Assembly: GCA_907163375.1 (NCBI GenBank)
Contig: CAJQUW010007109.1
Coordinates: 124,001-188,000, forward strand
Direction of reading: 5' to 3'
Length of the DNA: 64,000 nt
Source of the DNA: Prostheceraeus crozeri
Taxonomy: Eukaryota > Platyhelminthes > Polycladida > Euryleptidae
The notes below the pieces were generated by a model. It was not told the DNA's origin. It worked only from the letters and a program-made list of their open reading frames with translations, and made no database searches. Positions within the stretch are counted from its first letter, which is position 1; every line of letters starts with the position of its first letter. The translations under genes were made by a program, and so were the position numbers. Below are positions 20,988 to 32,057 of the stretch, in pieces.

Positions 20988-22234
20988 TTAAAAATCAGTT
21001 CGTTGTAATTCATTTTGATAAAAATGGCCTCTGATATCTTCATTATCTAAATCTTTGATTTCGTAAGTAATCGGATAAGTTTGGTTTATTTTACAAACTT
21101 CAAATATCTCTTTCGTCCAGTATCCGACGAAGCCTTTTTCAAATTTATTCTTATATTTAAATATTTTAACTCTATCTCCAATTTTAAATTTCGGCTTAAG
21201 TTTCTGCAAATTCGGATTACTCTCATTCGAATAATTATTCTCGAATATTTTTTTCTTATCAAATCAGGGTCGTCAGAAGCATTCTTTGGAGTTTCTTCAA
21301 TACCAGAATGAACTTTATTATTGTACTCTTCTACAACTCCTGGTAACTCCTTCAACCATTTCTGATTTCTTTGCTCAGTAAATTTCTTGAATAATTTATT
21401 TTTTAACGTCCGATTGAATCTTTCTATCACTACGGCCTTCCCTGCATTTTCAGTTGAATAAACAGTTTCAAATAGTGGCTGAACATTTCGGTTATAAAAT
21501 TCCTACCCTTTATCAACAAACAATTTCCTTGGCTTTCTATTACTTTCTTTAAAGATTTCTTCAAACGCATATTTAACTGATAGACCACTTTTGTTTTTTA
21601 AAGGCTTTACCCAAGCGTATCGTGTATATAAATCTATAACGGTCAATGCGTACTTAAACCCTCCTTCATTCGGCATATGAATAAGATCAGCACTCCAAAT
21701 ATCATCTTTATTAAATACTTTTACTTTCAATAAATATTTAGGCCTTCTATATTCCTTGTGAATTTCAGACGCGTAGGTTCGAGCGTTGCTCTCAGACAGC
21801 TTTGCTGTCGTTTCATTTGCTGACGGATCAATACCCTGACCGAATAATATTTTAGCTTGTAAAGCTTTCTTAACAAACATTCTTTCAATTCTTTCTCTAA
21901 AGGAAGGATTTTGAATACTATCTAATTCCTGAATCATTTTCTTATCAGCTGCATGTCGAGAACTTAGATCATGATTTCGATAAGCTAAATCATGCCTGTA
22001 AGCTGCGGCATCTACTCTATTTATTGGTTCTTCACCTGGTTTCGGATTATTGTTCTCATCTAGTCTTATATCTAATCGAGTTCCTGGACCGGTATATGAA
22101 TGACCAGGAAGATGTTTTTCTTTCGAATATTTACTCCAAATAAATCCAGGAAAGTTTTCTAATGTTTTTTGTATGTCGTTACCTTCATAAATTTTACAAT
22201 TTGAGTTTTTATTTTTGTTTAATAGATAATTCAA
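20988..22234 (-). pseudogene. Phospholipase A2-like domain joined to integrase
   Basis: One reading frame joins two domains. Residues about 30-95 hold a PLA2-like region: HSYTGPGTRLD fits the Gly-rich calcium loop and YRHDLAYRNHD fits the His-Asp catalytic motif, as in parvovirus VP1. After a linker, the integrase core has D (IWSADLIHM), D (LFVDKG) and E (VIERFNRTLKN), then an SH3-like tail. No chromodomain. Lesions are an in-frame TAG at 21503-21505 and a frameshift in the A/T run at 21248-21254. No in-frame ATG is present; the start used (22234) is TTG, and an ATG lies just upstream in another frame. Confidence 0.75.
21781..21809. repeat. Double hairpin 2 (in PLA2-integrase linker)
   Basis: GAGC-GTT-GCTC, spacer TCA, GACAGC-TTT-GCTGTC. 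It lies inside the coding frame between the PLA2-like and integrase domains. Confidence 0.7.
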
Positions 22235-22342
22235 TAAATCTAAATTAGCAATTTTTAATTTATTAAATTTTCGGAATTTGTAGAATTCATTTTAAAAGAT
22301 AAAATAAATGTTTTACCTTATGGATTAAAGGTCCTGAGGTTA

Positions 22343-22824
22343 TTACCGAATCTTACTAGGACTTAGATATATTCCAGAACCATCTTTAGTTTCTTTAATT
22401 TCAATTAAATCATCAACATTGCGGAGAATATTTTAAGAACTCGTTTTCCTTCATCAACCAAATTTAATTTACTAATGAAATTATCTACTATTGCTTCACC
22501 CCTCGCAACTTTTTCTAACTCTCTATTATGACGTTTTTGTTCTTCTAATGCTGCCTTCTCTGATTTATTTTTATTTACTGCTTGGACAATACCAGCTGTC
22601 CCACCTGCAACACTTCCTGCAGCTGCTATGCCACCTATTATTAGAGGAATTAATGGGAGAATCCCGCCATTCTTTTCTTCTTGTAATTGAATATTCTCTA
22701 TCATTGGTTTACTTATGTAATACTTTTTTTTGTTAATCGTAATAGTTTTAGGGGTATTTTTGTCAACAATATTACGTAATTTTAATTCAACAGTTTTATT
22801 ATTATTACTTTTCGCTTGCGACAT
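22343..22824 (-). pseudogene. Minor capsid protein with membrane segment (pVI/pX-like)
   Basis: Starts MSQAKSNNN. A NGG|ILPLIPL site is followed by a Gly/Ala-rich hydrophobic segment (GGIAAAGSVAGGTAGI) and a charged helix. After a 1-nt indel near 22430 the other frame continues to TAA at 22343-22345 and contains GSGIYLSPSK, another motif frequent in Polinton minor proteins. The role is probably that of a membrane-active minor capsid protein released by the protease. It lies on the same strand as the capsid genes. Confidence 0.6.
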
Positions 22825-22857
22825 TTTTAATAAAAAAATTTTAAGTTAGGAATTTTA

Positions 22858-23005
22858 AATCTATTCTAGTTACGAAAAATTTTAATCTATTCTAGTTATG
22901 AAAAATTCTTAAGTTACCAATAATTTTAAATTAGGAATTTTTAATCTATTCTAGTTATGAATCAATTTTAAATTAGGAATTTTTAATCTATTCTAGTTAC
23001 AAAAA
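22858..23005. repeat. AT-rich tandem repeat
   Basis: The segment TCTATTCTAGTTA recurs four times between A/T runs, upstream of the minor capsid gene and downstream of the major capsid gene. Confidence 0.7.
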
Positions 23006-23054
23006 AAATTTATTACTAATTACTAAAAAAAATTTAAGTTAACAAAAATTTTAA

Positions 23055-24299
23055 TTAACTTATCCTAGCCATCTTTCCATTAAGAATTTCAATAGAATAT
23101 TTTACATCTTCTAGCAATAAACCATAAGCCATCAATGAACTTGTGGAATCTTTTTTTTCAATATTAATTGTTACATCACAACCAGTCTTGATAATATCTT
23201 CAGATTGTGCACTTAAATCGAAACAGAAAACAGGATATAAATGTCTCCAATCTCCAGGAGTTAATTGTGGTTCAACTCCAAATTCTATACAAAGATTTCT
23301 ATAAGCATCATATCCTTCCATAAATTGATTATTGGTATCATCGAATCTTAATGGATCAATTGGATATCGGGTTTGATTTAATGAAACTTGTAAACTTCGA
23401 ATTGTATTAGTATGAAAAAGATTGTGGTTCTTATCAAAACTTGGAGAATTATTTCTTTGAAATGTTAGTAATAAATATCTTGGAGTATTCGAAGTTCTAG
23501 TAAAATACCTGTTAAATCTTTGTTCGGAAAAAGTGACAGAACTCGCAGTACGCTTTAGAAAATTTACTGGAATTGGTTTGTTAGTATTTAATCTTTTTGC
23601 AATAGCTGTTTCAACCTCTAAACTAGGAGTAATATGCTTAATCCACCATTCAAGTCTATCAATTTTTAAATATGCTTTTTTTCCAGTCTTACCAAAAAAG
23701 ATTAATTCATTATTTGCTGTACGATGAATTATTAATTTAAATTTTAATTGATATGATATTTTGTCATAATCTAAATATCCGAATAATGGAGACAATGACC
23801 AATTTACTGTCTGTTTACTTTTCTTGTTAAATTCACGTCTTTCTTTATATGCACTATTGTTTGTTTTATTTAAATGATTTGCAATATTTTCTACATCTTT
23901 CGCAATTCCTGCTGCATCTGTTCCAGCGTGAGTTAAATCATCTATAATTATACCATCATTAGTATCAGGAAACCAACCTTCGATTTCATACTTTTTATTA
24001 TTTTCACCAATTGTTACAAATCTAAGCATTGTATCAATTACACCTGGAGAATCACTTATTGTTTCTATATTTTGAGTTGCAACATCTAAACGCATTTGTG
24101 TAAATAATGTTGGAAAAAAATTATTCTCCAGTGCAATATTATCGGTTTCTGGTAATGGTGTTGTAAAATTAGCATCACTATATAAAGAATATTCACAGTG
24201 CAAAAAGGAATCGGGTAGATATAAATAACTTTGTTGATTATCAACTTCAAAAATTAAATCACCTCCAGTATTTACTCTACTGGAAGATCCGGGATTCAT
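23055..24299 (-). CDS. Major capsid protein of B, double jelly-roll
   Basis: 414 residues, intact. The N-terminal segment DLIFEVDNQQSYLYLPDSF and the following NFFPTLFTQMRLDV match the first jelly-roll strands of Polinton/adintovirus major capsid proteins. A later FKLIIHRTANNELIFFG and RLEWWIKHI belong to the same barrel, and the second barrel holds WRHLYPVFCFDLSAQ. It would form trimeric hexon-like capsomers. Length is normal for the family. It differs strongly from the A capsid gene, showing that A and B are distinct lineages. Confidence 0.8.
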   Translation of the reverse strand: MNPGSSSRVNTGGDLIFEVDNQQSYLYLPDSFLHCEYSLYSDANFTTPLPETDNIALENNFFPTLFTQMRLDVATQNIETISDSPGVIDTMLRFVTIGENNKKYEIEGWFPDTNDGIIIDDLTHAGTDAAGIAKDVENIANHLNKTNNSAYKERREFNKKSKQTVNWSLSPLFGYLDYDKISYQLKFKLIIHRTANNELIFFGKTGKKAYLKIDRLEWWIKHITPSLEVETAIAKRLNTNKPIPVNFLKRTASSVTFSEQRFNRYFTRTSNTPRYLLLTFQRNNSPSFDKNHNLFHTNTIRSLQVSLNQTRYPIDPLRFDDTNNQFMEGYDAYRNLCIEFGVEPQLTPGDWRHLYPVFCFDLSAQSEDIIKTGCDVTINIEKKDSTSSLMAYGLLLEDVKYSIEILNGKMARIS

Positions 24300-24495
24300 A
24301 GCAATTCTTATATAGTCATTCTTTTTTTGATTTTAACTGACGAACGGAGGATCGTCTAATCTAAATTTATTTTCGATAAGCGAAGACTTTTTGAAAAAAA
24401 TAATTTGACTTTTTTGTTTTTCACATACACAGAAAAATTTTACTAAAAAAATTACTAAAAAATTTTACTAAAAAAAATTTTACTAAAATATAATT

Positions 24496-24978
24496 TTAGA
24501 ATTTTGCTAGACCATTACCTCTTATTTCTTCAATTGAACGTTTTATGGCTACGCCTGATTTCTTCTTATGTTTACTATCAGACGGAGCTCCGCTCCTCAA
24601 GGTTTCCCCCACAGCTATGTTAGCAATTTTGTTTTTTGTTTCCTCTGAAAGTTTTTTTAAATTTTTTAGTTCTTCAGAATCATTCCTAAGTTTACGAATA
24701 GTTTCTAACTGTTTTAATTCGTTTTGAGACTTAACAGCATTTGATATTGCACTAGCTGTACTACCTATAGCAGCTGCTCCTTTTGCAGCAGATGTAATCA
24801 AATCTTTATTATTTTTAATTCAGTTAACGATACTTCCAATACCAGAAAAGATACCAGCCCCTTCTTTTTGAATTGTTTCTACACTGTCATAATGGTAAAC
24901 AGATTTCATAGATGGTTCATGAGCATTTTTTTTATTTGAAGCAAAATGTTTAAGATTGTGTTTATAAAATATAGGCAT
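24496..24978 (-). pseudogene. Small minor capsid protein with GG site, nonsense-broken
   Basis: A 161-codon frame starting MPIFYKHNLK, with one TGA at 24820-24822. Before the stop is EGAGIFSGIG, which fits a protease site. After it come an Ala-rich helix (SAAKGAAAIGSTASAIS), a charged coiled segment and a basic tail ending near GNGLAKF. The pattern is that of a precursor virion protein. GC-rich bases at 24584-24596 encode GAPSD and are a hairpin insertion. Confidence 0.55.
24584..24608. repeat. Double hairpin 3 (second arm weak)
   Basis: GGAGC-TCC-GCTCC, spacer TCA, then a weak AGG-TTT-CCC. A lone GGC-TAC-GCC hairpin lies nearby at 24547-24555. Both are inside the minor capsid frame. Confidence 0.45.
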
Positions 24979-25031
24979 TTTTTAGGATTAAATTTGACTT
25001 TTGGGAAAAAATATTTACGTTAATATTTGCG

Positions 25032-25920
25032 CTAAGATTTACGTTTGTGAATGGACAACAACTTCGAATTAACTTTATTAATTGCCTGTTGCACTTTATC
25101 TATTGCGTCAAGCAGCGCGTGATGTACTTTAATTTCTTTTCTATTAACTTGCATTTTCTGCTGATTAATCTTCAATGCCGTTTTAAGAGCATTTAACTTA
25201 ATTTCAAGAACATCTAATTGTCTTTTAACAGCATCTAACTGTTCTTTATTTTCTTTAGAGTTTTCTTGTAAATTTTTCTTTAATTCATTTTCTAAATTGA
25301 TTTTAAGATTTTTCATTTTATCAACTTTTTGATTAAGTGAGTTTACTTCATTTATTATTCTATTCATCTTTTTCATTTGTTGAGTAATTTTGGAACTTAA
25401 TTCATCAACACTTTTTTGGAATGTAGTTTGTAACTGCTTTAAATTTTTTTAAATTCTTTCAGGAAGTTTTTCTATTTCATCTTCTAATTGTTCTTTTAAC
25501 ATTTTTATCTGATGTTTATTTTTAATGACTGCAGATTTTAACTTTATAGAAAGTAATATTAAAATTTTTGATTGTTCTGAAATCTTTTTAAAAAGTTTTG
25601 CTATATCTGCTTCTAAGCTCTCTATCCTTTTTATCAAGTTTTAATAATTTTTCGTTTAATGATTTGTCATTAAGTTTTAGCAACTTTAATTCATTCATCA
25701 GTGGAACCAAAACATCGTTTATATATTTTTCTTTTAAGTCATTGATTTGTGTATCAACATATTGTTTATTTGTTAACTCTGTATTTTGTTGCGGAAGAAT
25801 AGAAAGATGCAATGGACCAGATAAAACGTCTCCAGTTTTCATGATATAATTTTCTATTTCTATTTCTAATTCACGATTATTCGGGATATATGCACCTCCA
25901 CCAACATTTGGTAACATCAT
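25032..25920 (-). pseudogene. Fibre-like protein with phage-type shaft motif and coiled coils
   Basis: The first part contains MKTGDVLSGPLHLS and NKQYVDTQIND, the motif of trimeric phage tail-fibre shafts (GxLxGPLxL..DxxAxxKxYVD). About 200 residues of heptad-rich coiled coil follow. The reading frame is broken twice: a frameshift near 25620, and TAA at 25449-25451, beyond which the same frame runs to 25032. Gene order next to the capsid genes supports a receptor-binding spike or fibre role, which is inference. No head domain is visible. Confidence 0.5.
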
Positions 25921-25994
25921 TTTTTAACAATAAAAAAATAAAATTTTTTCTAATAAAAATAAAAAATAAAGTTTTTTCTAATAAAAATAAAAAA

Positions 25995-27422
25995 ATGGAT
26001 AAAGCAAATTTAAAAAAATTATATTCGCCCGTTTCATCCTGTTCTTCTTATTCGACGAGATCAACGGGATTTGAAAATAAATGTTTTGATAATAATAATA
26101 ATAATCCTTGTATAGATGTAAATCTTTTATTCGAATTACAAGCAGAAATATTTGGAGAACAGACTAAAGGTTTACCTTCTATAGAAACTAACTATTGTTT
26201 ATTTCCAGGTGATCCATTTATAAAATTTATGGAGATTGTAAGTAAATATAATGATGTTGCGTATGTAGAATTGAATAAAGATAATATGGTAATCATTGGT
26301 CATAATAATGTTTATGGATTCATTAGAGCAGTTTTACCGATTAGTAATACTGAGTGGATAGAAAATAAAATTATCAATTATATCAATATTAAAGAATTAG
26401 TTAAAAAATTAAAATCGTTTTCCAAGGAAAAAATTAGATTATTTGTTGATGAACAAAACCAATATAATATTCATATAGAAAGTAAAAAACATAATGAAGA
26501 ATGATTATGTCAAGTTTATTACAGAGATACAATTTATAAACAAGAAACATTAGAAATGCCCCAAAGATATGATGATGATACTTATATAAGGTTATATTCA
26601 AATTTAAATATTAATTTGTTAAAATCTTATATAAATGGTTTAGCTCAACAAGAAAAACTTTATATGTGGACAACACCTTATACTATTAACAATGACCATA
26701 ATCATAATCATAAAAATATTAAAGAATCTTATAATAATAATTTTAAAGAATCTTATAATAATAATGATGATAATATAGATGATGATTCTGAAACATCTGA
26801 AAAAGGTGTGAATGGTAATAAAGATTATAAAAATATTAGTAATTATAAAAATTGAAGTGAAGAAAAATTTATATCACAACATGATATTAATACTACATAT
26901 AATCAAAATTTATCTAAATTTCATTTTCTTACAATTGAAAATAATAATGATGGAATGGTTGAAGATACTGTTAGACAACTATGTGTCGGGTCTACAAAAT
27001 TTAAATTAGGATTTACATCTAATCAATTTAAAATTTTATCATCTTTAATAAAAACTAAAAGTGATTCAGATTATGGTGGTGTTATTAAATTTTCCAAAAG
27101 AGATCAAAGACCAATATTTTTCACTATTATATTATTATCAAATAATAAATATAATTTGGAATTAGATATTCCTATCAGGGAATGGCATCCTATACCAAAA
27201 AGTGTAATTTATGATGTTGAAGAATCAATTTATGATGATGATGAAGAATCAATTGATGATGATGATGAAGAATCAATAGTTAGTGAAAATAAATTTAAAT
27301 TATCTTTTGATAAAACGTTATATGATAAAACTTAATATGATAAAACTTAATATTATAAAACATTATATGATAAAGAAAATAAAATAACTAAAGAACGTGA
27401 AATATATAATGATATATATTAA
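25995..27422 (+). pseudogene. Possible sliding-clamp-like protein beside the polymerase
   Basis: One frame of 475 codons holds four stops: TGA at 26502-26504 and 26853-26855, and TAA twice near 27333-27350 inside a small tandem repeat. The start MDKANLKK at 25995 follows an A-rich leader like those of other B genes. Residues about 75-165 have a PCNA-like alternation: FIKFMEIVSKYNDVAYVEL, then IIGHNNVYGFIRAVLPI, then INIKELVKKLKSF and IRLFVDEQN. A low-complexity Asn/His/Asp linker and a second beta-rich part follow. The position directly before the polymerase suits a clamp. The assignment is tentative; I cannot test it without a profile search. Confidence 0.35.
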
Positions 27423-27850
27423 CTCTCAAGTCCTTGATATTAGAATGTTTATATCTAAAATAAAAACACAATTTTTTTCTTTAAAAAATAAAAAAATGGA
27501 AAATACCAAGTTTTATTGTGTCTTATGTAAAAAAAAGTTGCAAACAAAAAGAAGTTATCAATCTCATTTAAATAGTAAATTGCATTTACAAAATGTAGAT
27601 CGAGTTGATGAAGGAAATATATTAAAATTAAATAATTATATAAACTATCTAGAAACATTGCCTACTGATATAAAAGTTAAAAAAATGTTTGATGATTATT
27701 CACATTCGGAATATAAAAAAGTTTTTAATAGTGAAGATGAACATGTACCAGATGGAAGATATTTATTTAGCGATACTGATGAATTTGATGAAATAGATGA
27801 ATTTGATGAAGCGGTAACAGATATAAAATATTTATTTAATGAATCTGTGC

Positions 27851-27876
27851 GAACCGAAGGTTCTAGGGCTTCGCCC
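27851..27876 (+). repeat. Double hairpin 4 (in polymerase)
   Basis: GAACC-GAA-GGTTC, spacer TA(G), GGGC-TTC-GCCC. It is translated in frame as TEGSRASP within an acidic linker. Confidence 0.75.
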
Positions 27877-29393
27877 GTTGAACATAATGAAACCGATGAA
27901 ACTTTTTCTGATATTCTATCCAAATTTTTCAAAATATTTAAGAAATCTTTTAAATGTTATATGAATGTAGAAGTACTTTATACAAAAAATGGACCTGACG
28001 GAATTCCTGAAGAAATAATACAAGGACATTTTACAAATTCACAAGAAATTCATAATGTAAATGATATACAACCCATATTTGAACAAATGATACTTAAATT
28101 AGAAAATTGTATAATTGAAGCCCAGTTACGTGAATCTGGTTGGAGATTTGTTAAAATACTATCTAAGAAAATAGTAATTGATAAATATAAAAATAATACT
28201 GGTGGTAGTTATGTTCCTTTACCTTTCAGTTCACCACAAATAATTAACATAAAAAATGAAGATGATTATTGTTTTCTGTGGAGTATTATAGCACATTTAC
28301 ATCCTGCAGAATATCACAAAGAAAGACTAAGTCATTATAATAAAGAAGAATACATAAAGGAATTTGATCTTTCGGATGGTTTACATGAATTTCCATATGA
28401 TTATAATAGGTTAAAAAAGTTTCATAAAAAGAATAAAAATTTAATAGAAGTAAATGTTTTTGAATTAAATGTGAATTATGCTTCTATTGGTAAAATTACT
28501 CCACTTTACTCAGATTCAAAAAAATTTTATTTGAATAATAAAAATTTATGTCAATCAGAAATAGTATATAATGATAGGGGAAATTACATGCATCATAATA
28601 TTTTTTACCAAGGAAATATAATATGTACTGAAAAATTTGAAATTGTTAAAACATTATCACCAATAATGATTAATCATAATAATTATAAAGGACGTAATGA
28701 TGATTATAATTACAAATATTCATCTTTATCTTTAGAATATCAACAAAAATTACAAAATTTAAATGAAAGTTTACAAAAATGTAAAACAGATTATCAACAA
28801 CAAACAAAAATATTAGTACAAGAATATGGTCATAAATATCAAAATAAGATAGAAACGATTCAAGAATTAAATAAAGACAATAAAGAATTAAATAATGAAG
28901 AAAATAAAGAATTAAATGAATGTTTAAAAAAATGTCAACAACAATATAAAGAACAATATAATAAAGAATATGAACAACAGCTACAAATATTAAATCAAAA
29001 TTTTCATCGAAATACATTTAATCTTACAAAAGAAATTGATGAAACACATGAAATATATAAAGATAAATTTGAAAAATTAAAACAAACAAAGCAACCAGCA
29101 CAAGCGAATATATTATATTATCAGGGTCATTTTATATTGTGTAAAGATGTTTCTATATTTACAAAAACTTCAGATAATGCTAATTTTCCCTGTGTCCAAT
29201 GTATGGCGAGCTTTAGAACTAAAGAAGAAATGAATAGACATTTGGAGAATTGTCAACAAAATGAAGCAGTTGAAAATACATTTCCTAAAGATGATTATTT
29301 AATATATAATAGACATTATTTGAAAAATAAAGTACCCTTTACTATTTATTGTGATTTCGAAGCATATAATGTTAATATGACACAAAAGCACGG

Positions 29394-29424
29394 GACATCG
29401 GAGATGTCTTCCAGGGCTTCGCCC
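29394..29424 (+). repeat. Double hairpin 5 (in polymerase)
   Basis: GACATC-GGA-GATGTC, spacer TTCCA, GGGC-TTC-GCCC. It is translated in frame as TSEMSSRASP, just after exonuclease motif I. Confidence 0.75.
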
Positions 29425-31321
29425 GATTCTGAAAATGATAATTCTGAACAAAGTAAAGAAAAGTATTTATTTGAACAAAAACCATTATGTTGGGGAATGT
29501 ACATTCATTCAAATTATCCTGAATTATTTAAATCAGAATATTATCAATACTATGGTGAAGATAGTTCAGAAATGTTTACAAAGAAAGTAGAAGAATTACA
29601 ATGTCGTTTTTCACAATTGCTTGAAACAAATATACCAATGCTTCCATTAACAGAAAAAGAAAAATTAAATTTTATTAATGAAACAAAATGTTATTACTGT
29701 GGAAAAGAATTTACAAAAAATTATAAAAATGGCAGAGGTAGATATCTTGACAAAGTAAAAGATCATGATCATCTAAATGGATTATATAGAGGTGCAGCAC
29801 ATAATTCTTGTAATCTTAATGCTAATAAATTTAAATATAACTTTGTTCCTCTATATTTCTACAATGGTTCTAAATATGATTTCCATCTAGTAATGAAAGA
29901 TTTATTTTCATCTGAAAAATTACAACAACAACAAATAAATGTACTATGTAAAACAGAAGAAGAATATTTTTCAATGCAATTAGGTTGTATTAGAATTTTA
30001 GATGCATTTAGATTTTTTACTCCTTATTCATTAGATGTTATGGGAAAAACTTTGAAATCTGAACAATGTAAAATATTAAATAAATATAATTTAAAACCTT
30101 TGAAAGGAATATTTCCGTATGAGTACATAACTGGAGATTTTAATTCTGTGAATAAAATTATGGAAGAACAGAAACTTCCTCCAATAAATAAATTTAAATC
30201 AACATTAAAACAATCACAATTATCTGACGAAGACTATGCAGAAGCTGAAAAAAATTGGAGAGAGTTAAATTGTAAAACAATGTATGATTATACAATGAAA
30301 TATCTACAGATAGATGTATTAATACTAGCTGATCTTTTCGAAAACTTTCGTGATATGTGTTTAGAATATTACGGAATAGATCCATGTTATTGTTATTCTA
30401 CACCAGGTTTAACATGGTTAGCAGGATTAAAACATACAAATGTTAAACTTAAACATTATAAAGAAAATACATATGATAAATTATTATTTTTTGAATCTGG
30501 AATTAGAGGTGGAGTTTCATCAGTTTTAGGTAATCGTTATGTACAGTGTTACAATAAAAAAGTAAATCCTGATGATTATGGAATAATGAAACCTTTATCT
30601 CCAGAAGAAAGTGATCAGTTTATAAAATTGTTTAATCAAAATATAGAAGGACTTATATCAAATGAAGATAGTCAAGCAGCAGTTGATGAAATCATGAGAG
30701 AAAACTATTTGTTATATTATGATTTTAATAGCTTATATTCTTCTTGCATGATACAAGAATTACCAACAGGTGAGATGGATTGGTGTAATATTCTAGATTA
30801 TCAAAAAACATATGATGGAAATTATAATCATGGTTATATATATGAAGTTGATTTAGTATACCCTGATGAAATAAAAGATAAAACAAAATATTTTCCTTTC
30901 TGTCCCGAAAACAAAATTCCCAATATAGAAGATTTTTCAGATTATCAAAAATCTATAATTCCTAAGAAATACAGACCAACAAAAAAACTTATGTTAACAC
31001 AAAGTAAAAAAGGAAAGTATGTTGTTGAAGGAAGAATGCTAGATTGGTATTTAGATCATGGAATGATTCTCACAAAAATTCACCGGAAACTAGTGTATAG
31101 AAAATCTATGTGGTTAAAAAATTATATAGAGTTCAATATTGAAAAACGTAAAATAGCTAAAAGAAATAAAGATGATTTTGGAAACGTGTTCTTCAAATTA
31201 ATGAATAATGCATTTTATGGGAAGACTTTAGAAAATGTGCGTAATAGAGAAAATATTGAAATAGTTTATGATAAAGATAGGTTTCAAAATTTAACAAGGA
31301 AACCTACATATAAAAGAACTA

Positions 31322-31728
31322 TGACGGCATACGTCCAATTTGCGCTATTAAGTTGAAAACACCTCAACTGATGCACTAGAATTGTATTTCTTAGATGCAA
31401 CGTGAAAACTGCAATAAAAAATACAAGACTCATCATTTCACGCTCATAAGTAAATTAGCTACATTTTATCATCAATAAAATTTCTCATCATAGGGAGTTA
31501 CAAATATGCCTAAAACTCACCGTTTCCAGCTTTAAATAGCACAATATGTACAATGTCTATTTACATGAAATTCTAGGATCCTGATAGACCCAACAAATCA
31601 AAACCTTTTCGTTGTCTGGTAACTAAGAGACATACAAACATTTGAACAGGGATAAAAAATTTGATTTAGAAAAACAAGCATTAAGAAATTCAGCGTCCAG
31701 CTGAAGGCAATGTCTTAAGTCCGTTACA
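31322..31728 (-). repeat. BEL 3' LTR
   Basis: On the minus strand it begins TGTAACGG and ends GCCGTCA. It differs from the other LTR by a single base that I could find (AATAAAAAATAC here, AATAAATAATAC in the other). Confidence 0.88.
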
Positions 31729-31740
31729 CTCCCCCCAACA
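31729..31740 (-). promoter_or_regulatory. Polypurine tract of the BEL element
   Basis: The minus strand reads GTTGGGGGGAG directly before the 3' LTR start TGTAAC, the position where plus-strand DNA synthesis is primed. Confidence 0.7.
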
Positions 31741-32057
31741 ATTCAAACGTCAGTTGGAAGAGAATTGTTCAGAGTAGGTCCTAATACAAGGTTAAAAAAA
31801 ATGCTTCTTCTTAAATTCTACGTTCATATGTACATACATGAATTGCACTCGTCTCAAATATTATATACAAGATAAGTCCTTACAAAAACACTATAACTAA
31901 TCGAAAAGAACGAGGCCTTCCAAAAAAATCTCAAGATTTTATCTACTGGCCCTACACTATAAAAGAACAACAGATGCGTGAAATTCCGAAACAACAAAGT
32001 AGACTGACTTCAATCAGGAAATAGCTGATGGCTGAAGAAATACGAATAAAAATACAG
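31740..32057. other. BEL 3' untranslated spacer
   Basis: No gene; AT-rich sequence between the end of pol and the polypurine tract. Confidence 0.6.

Larger units (their letters stand above)
27496..31321 (+). pseudogene. Protein-primed family B DNA polymerase of B, 5' part
   Basis: Starts MENTKFYC at 27496 after an A-rich leader. In order: a C2H2 finger (FYCVLC...HLNSKLH), a coiled-coil middle, a second finger (FPCVQC...HLENC), exonuclease motif I (FTIYCDFEAY), an endonuclease VII-like zinc site (CYYCGKEF..DHDHLNGLYRGAAHNSCNLN), exo II (YNGSKYDFH), exo III (YLQIDVLILAD), polymerase motif A (YYDFNSLYSS) and motif B (KLMNNAFYGKT). The BEL element interrupts it before motif C. It is uninterrupted up to the insertion, so the BEL is its main lesion. 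Double hairpins lie at 27851 and 29394. Confidence 0.9.

Noticed and set aside
26502-26855. In-frame TGA codons in B as a sign of stop-codon reassignment
   Set aside because: TAA and TAG also interrupt B genes, the TGA sites do not align with Trp, and the nuclear host gene uses normal stops. Decay is simpler.
27397-27495. Polymerase start upstream of 27496
   Set aside because: The upstream codons are AT-rich leader sequence like that before other B genes. MENTKFYC directly precedes the zinc finger.
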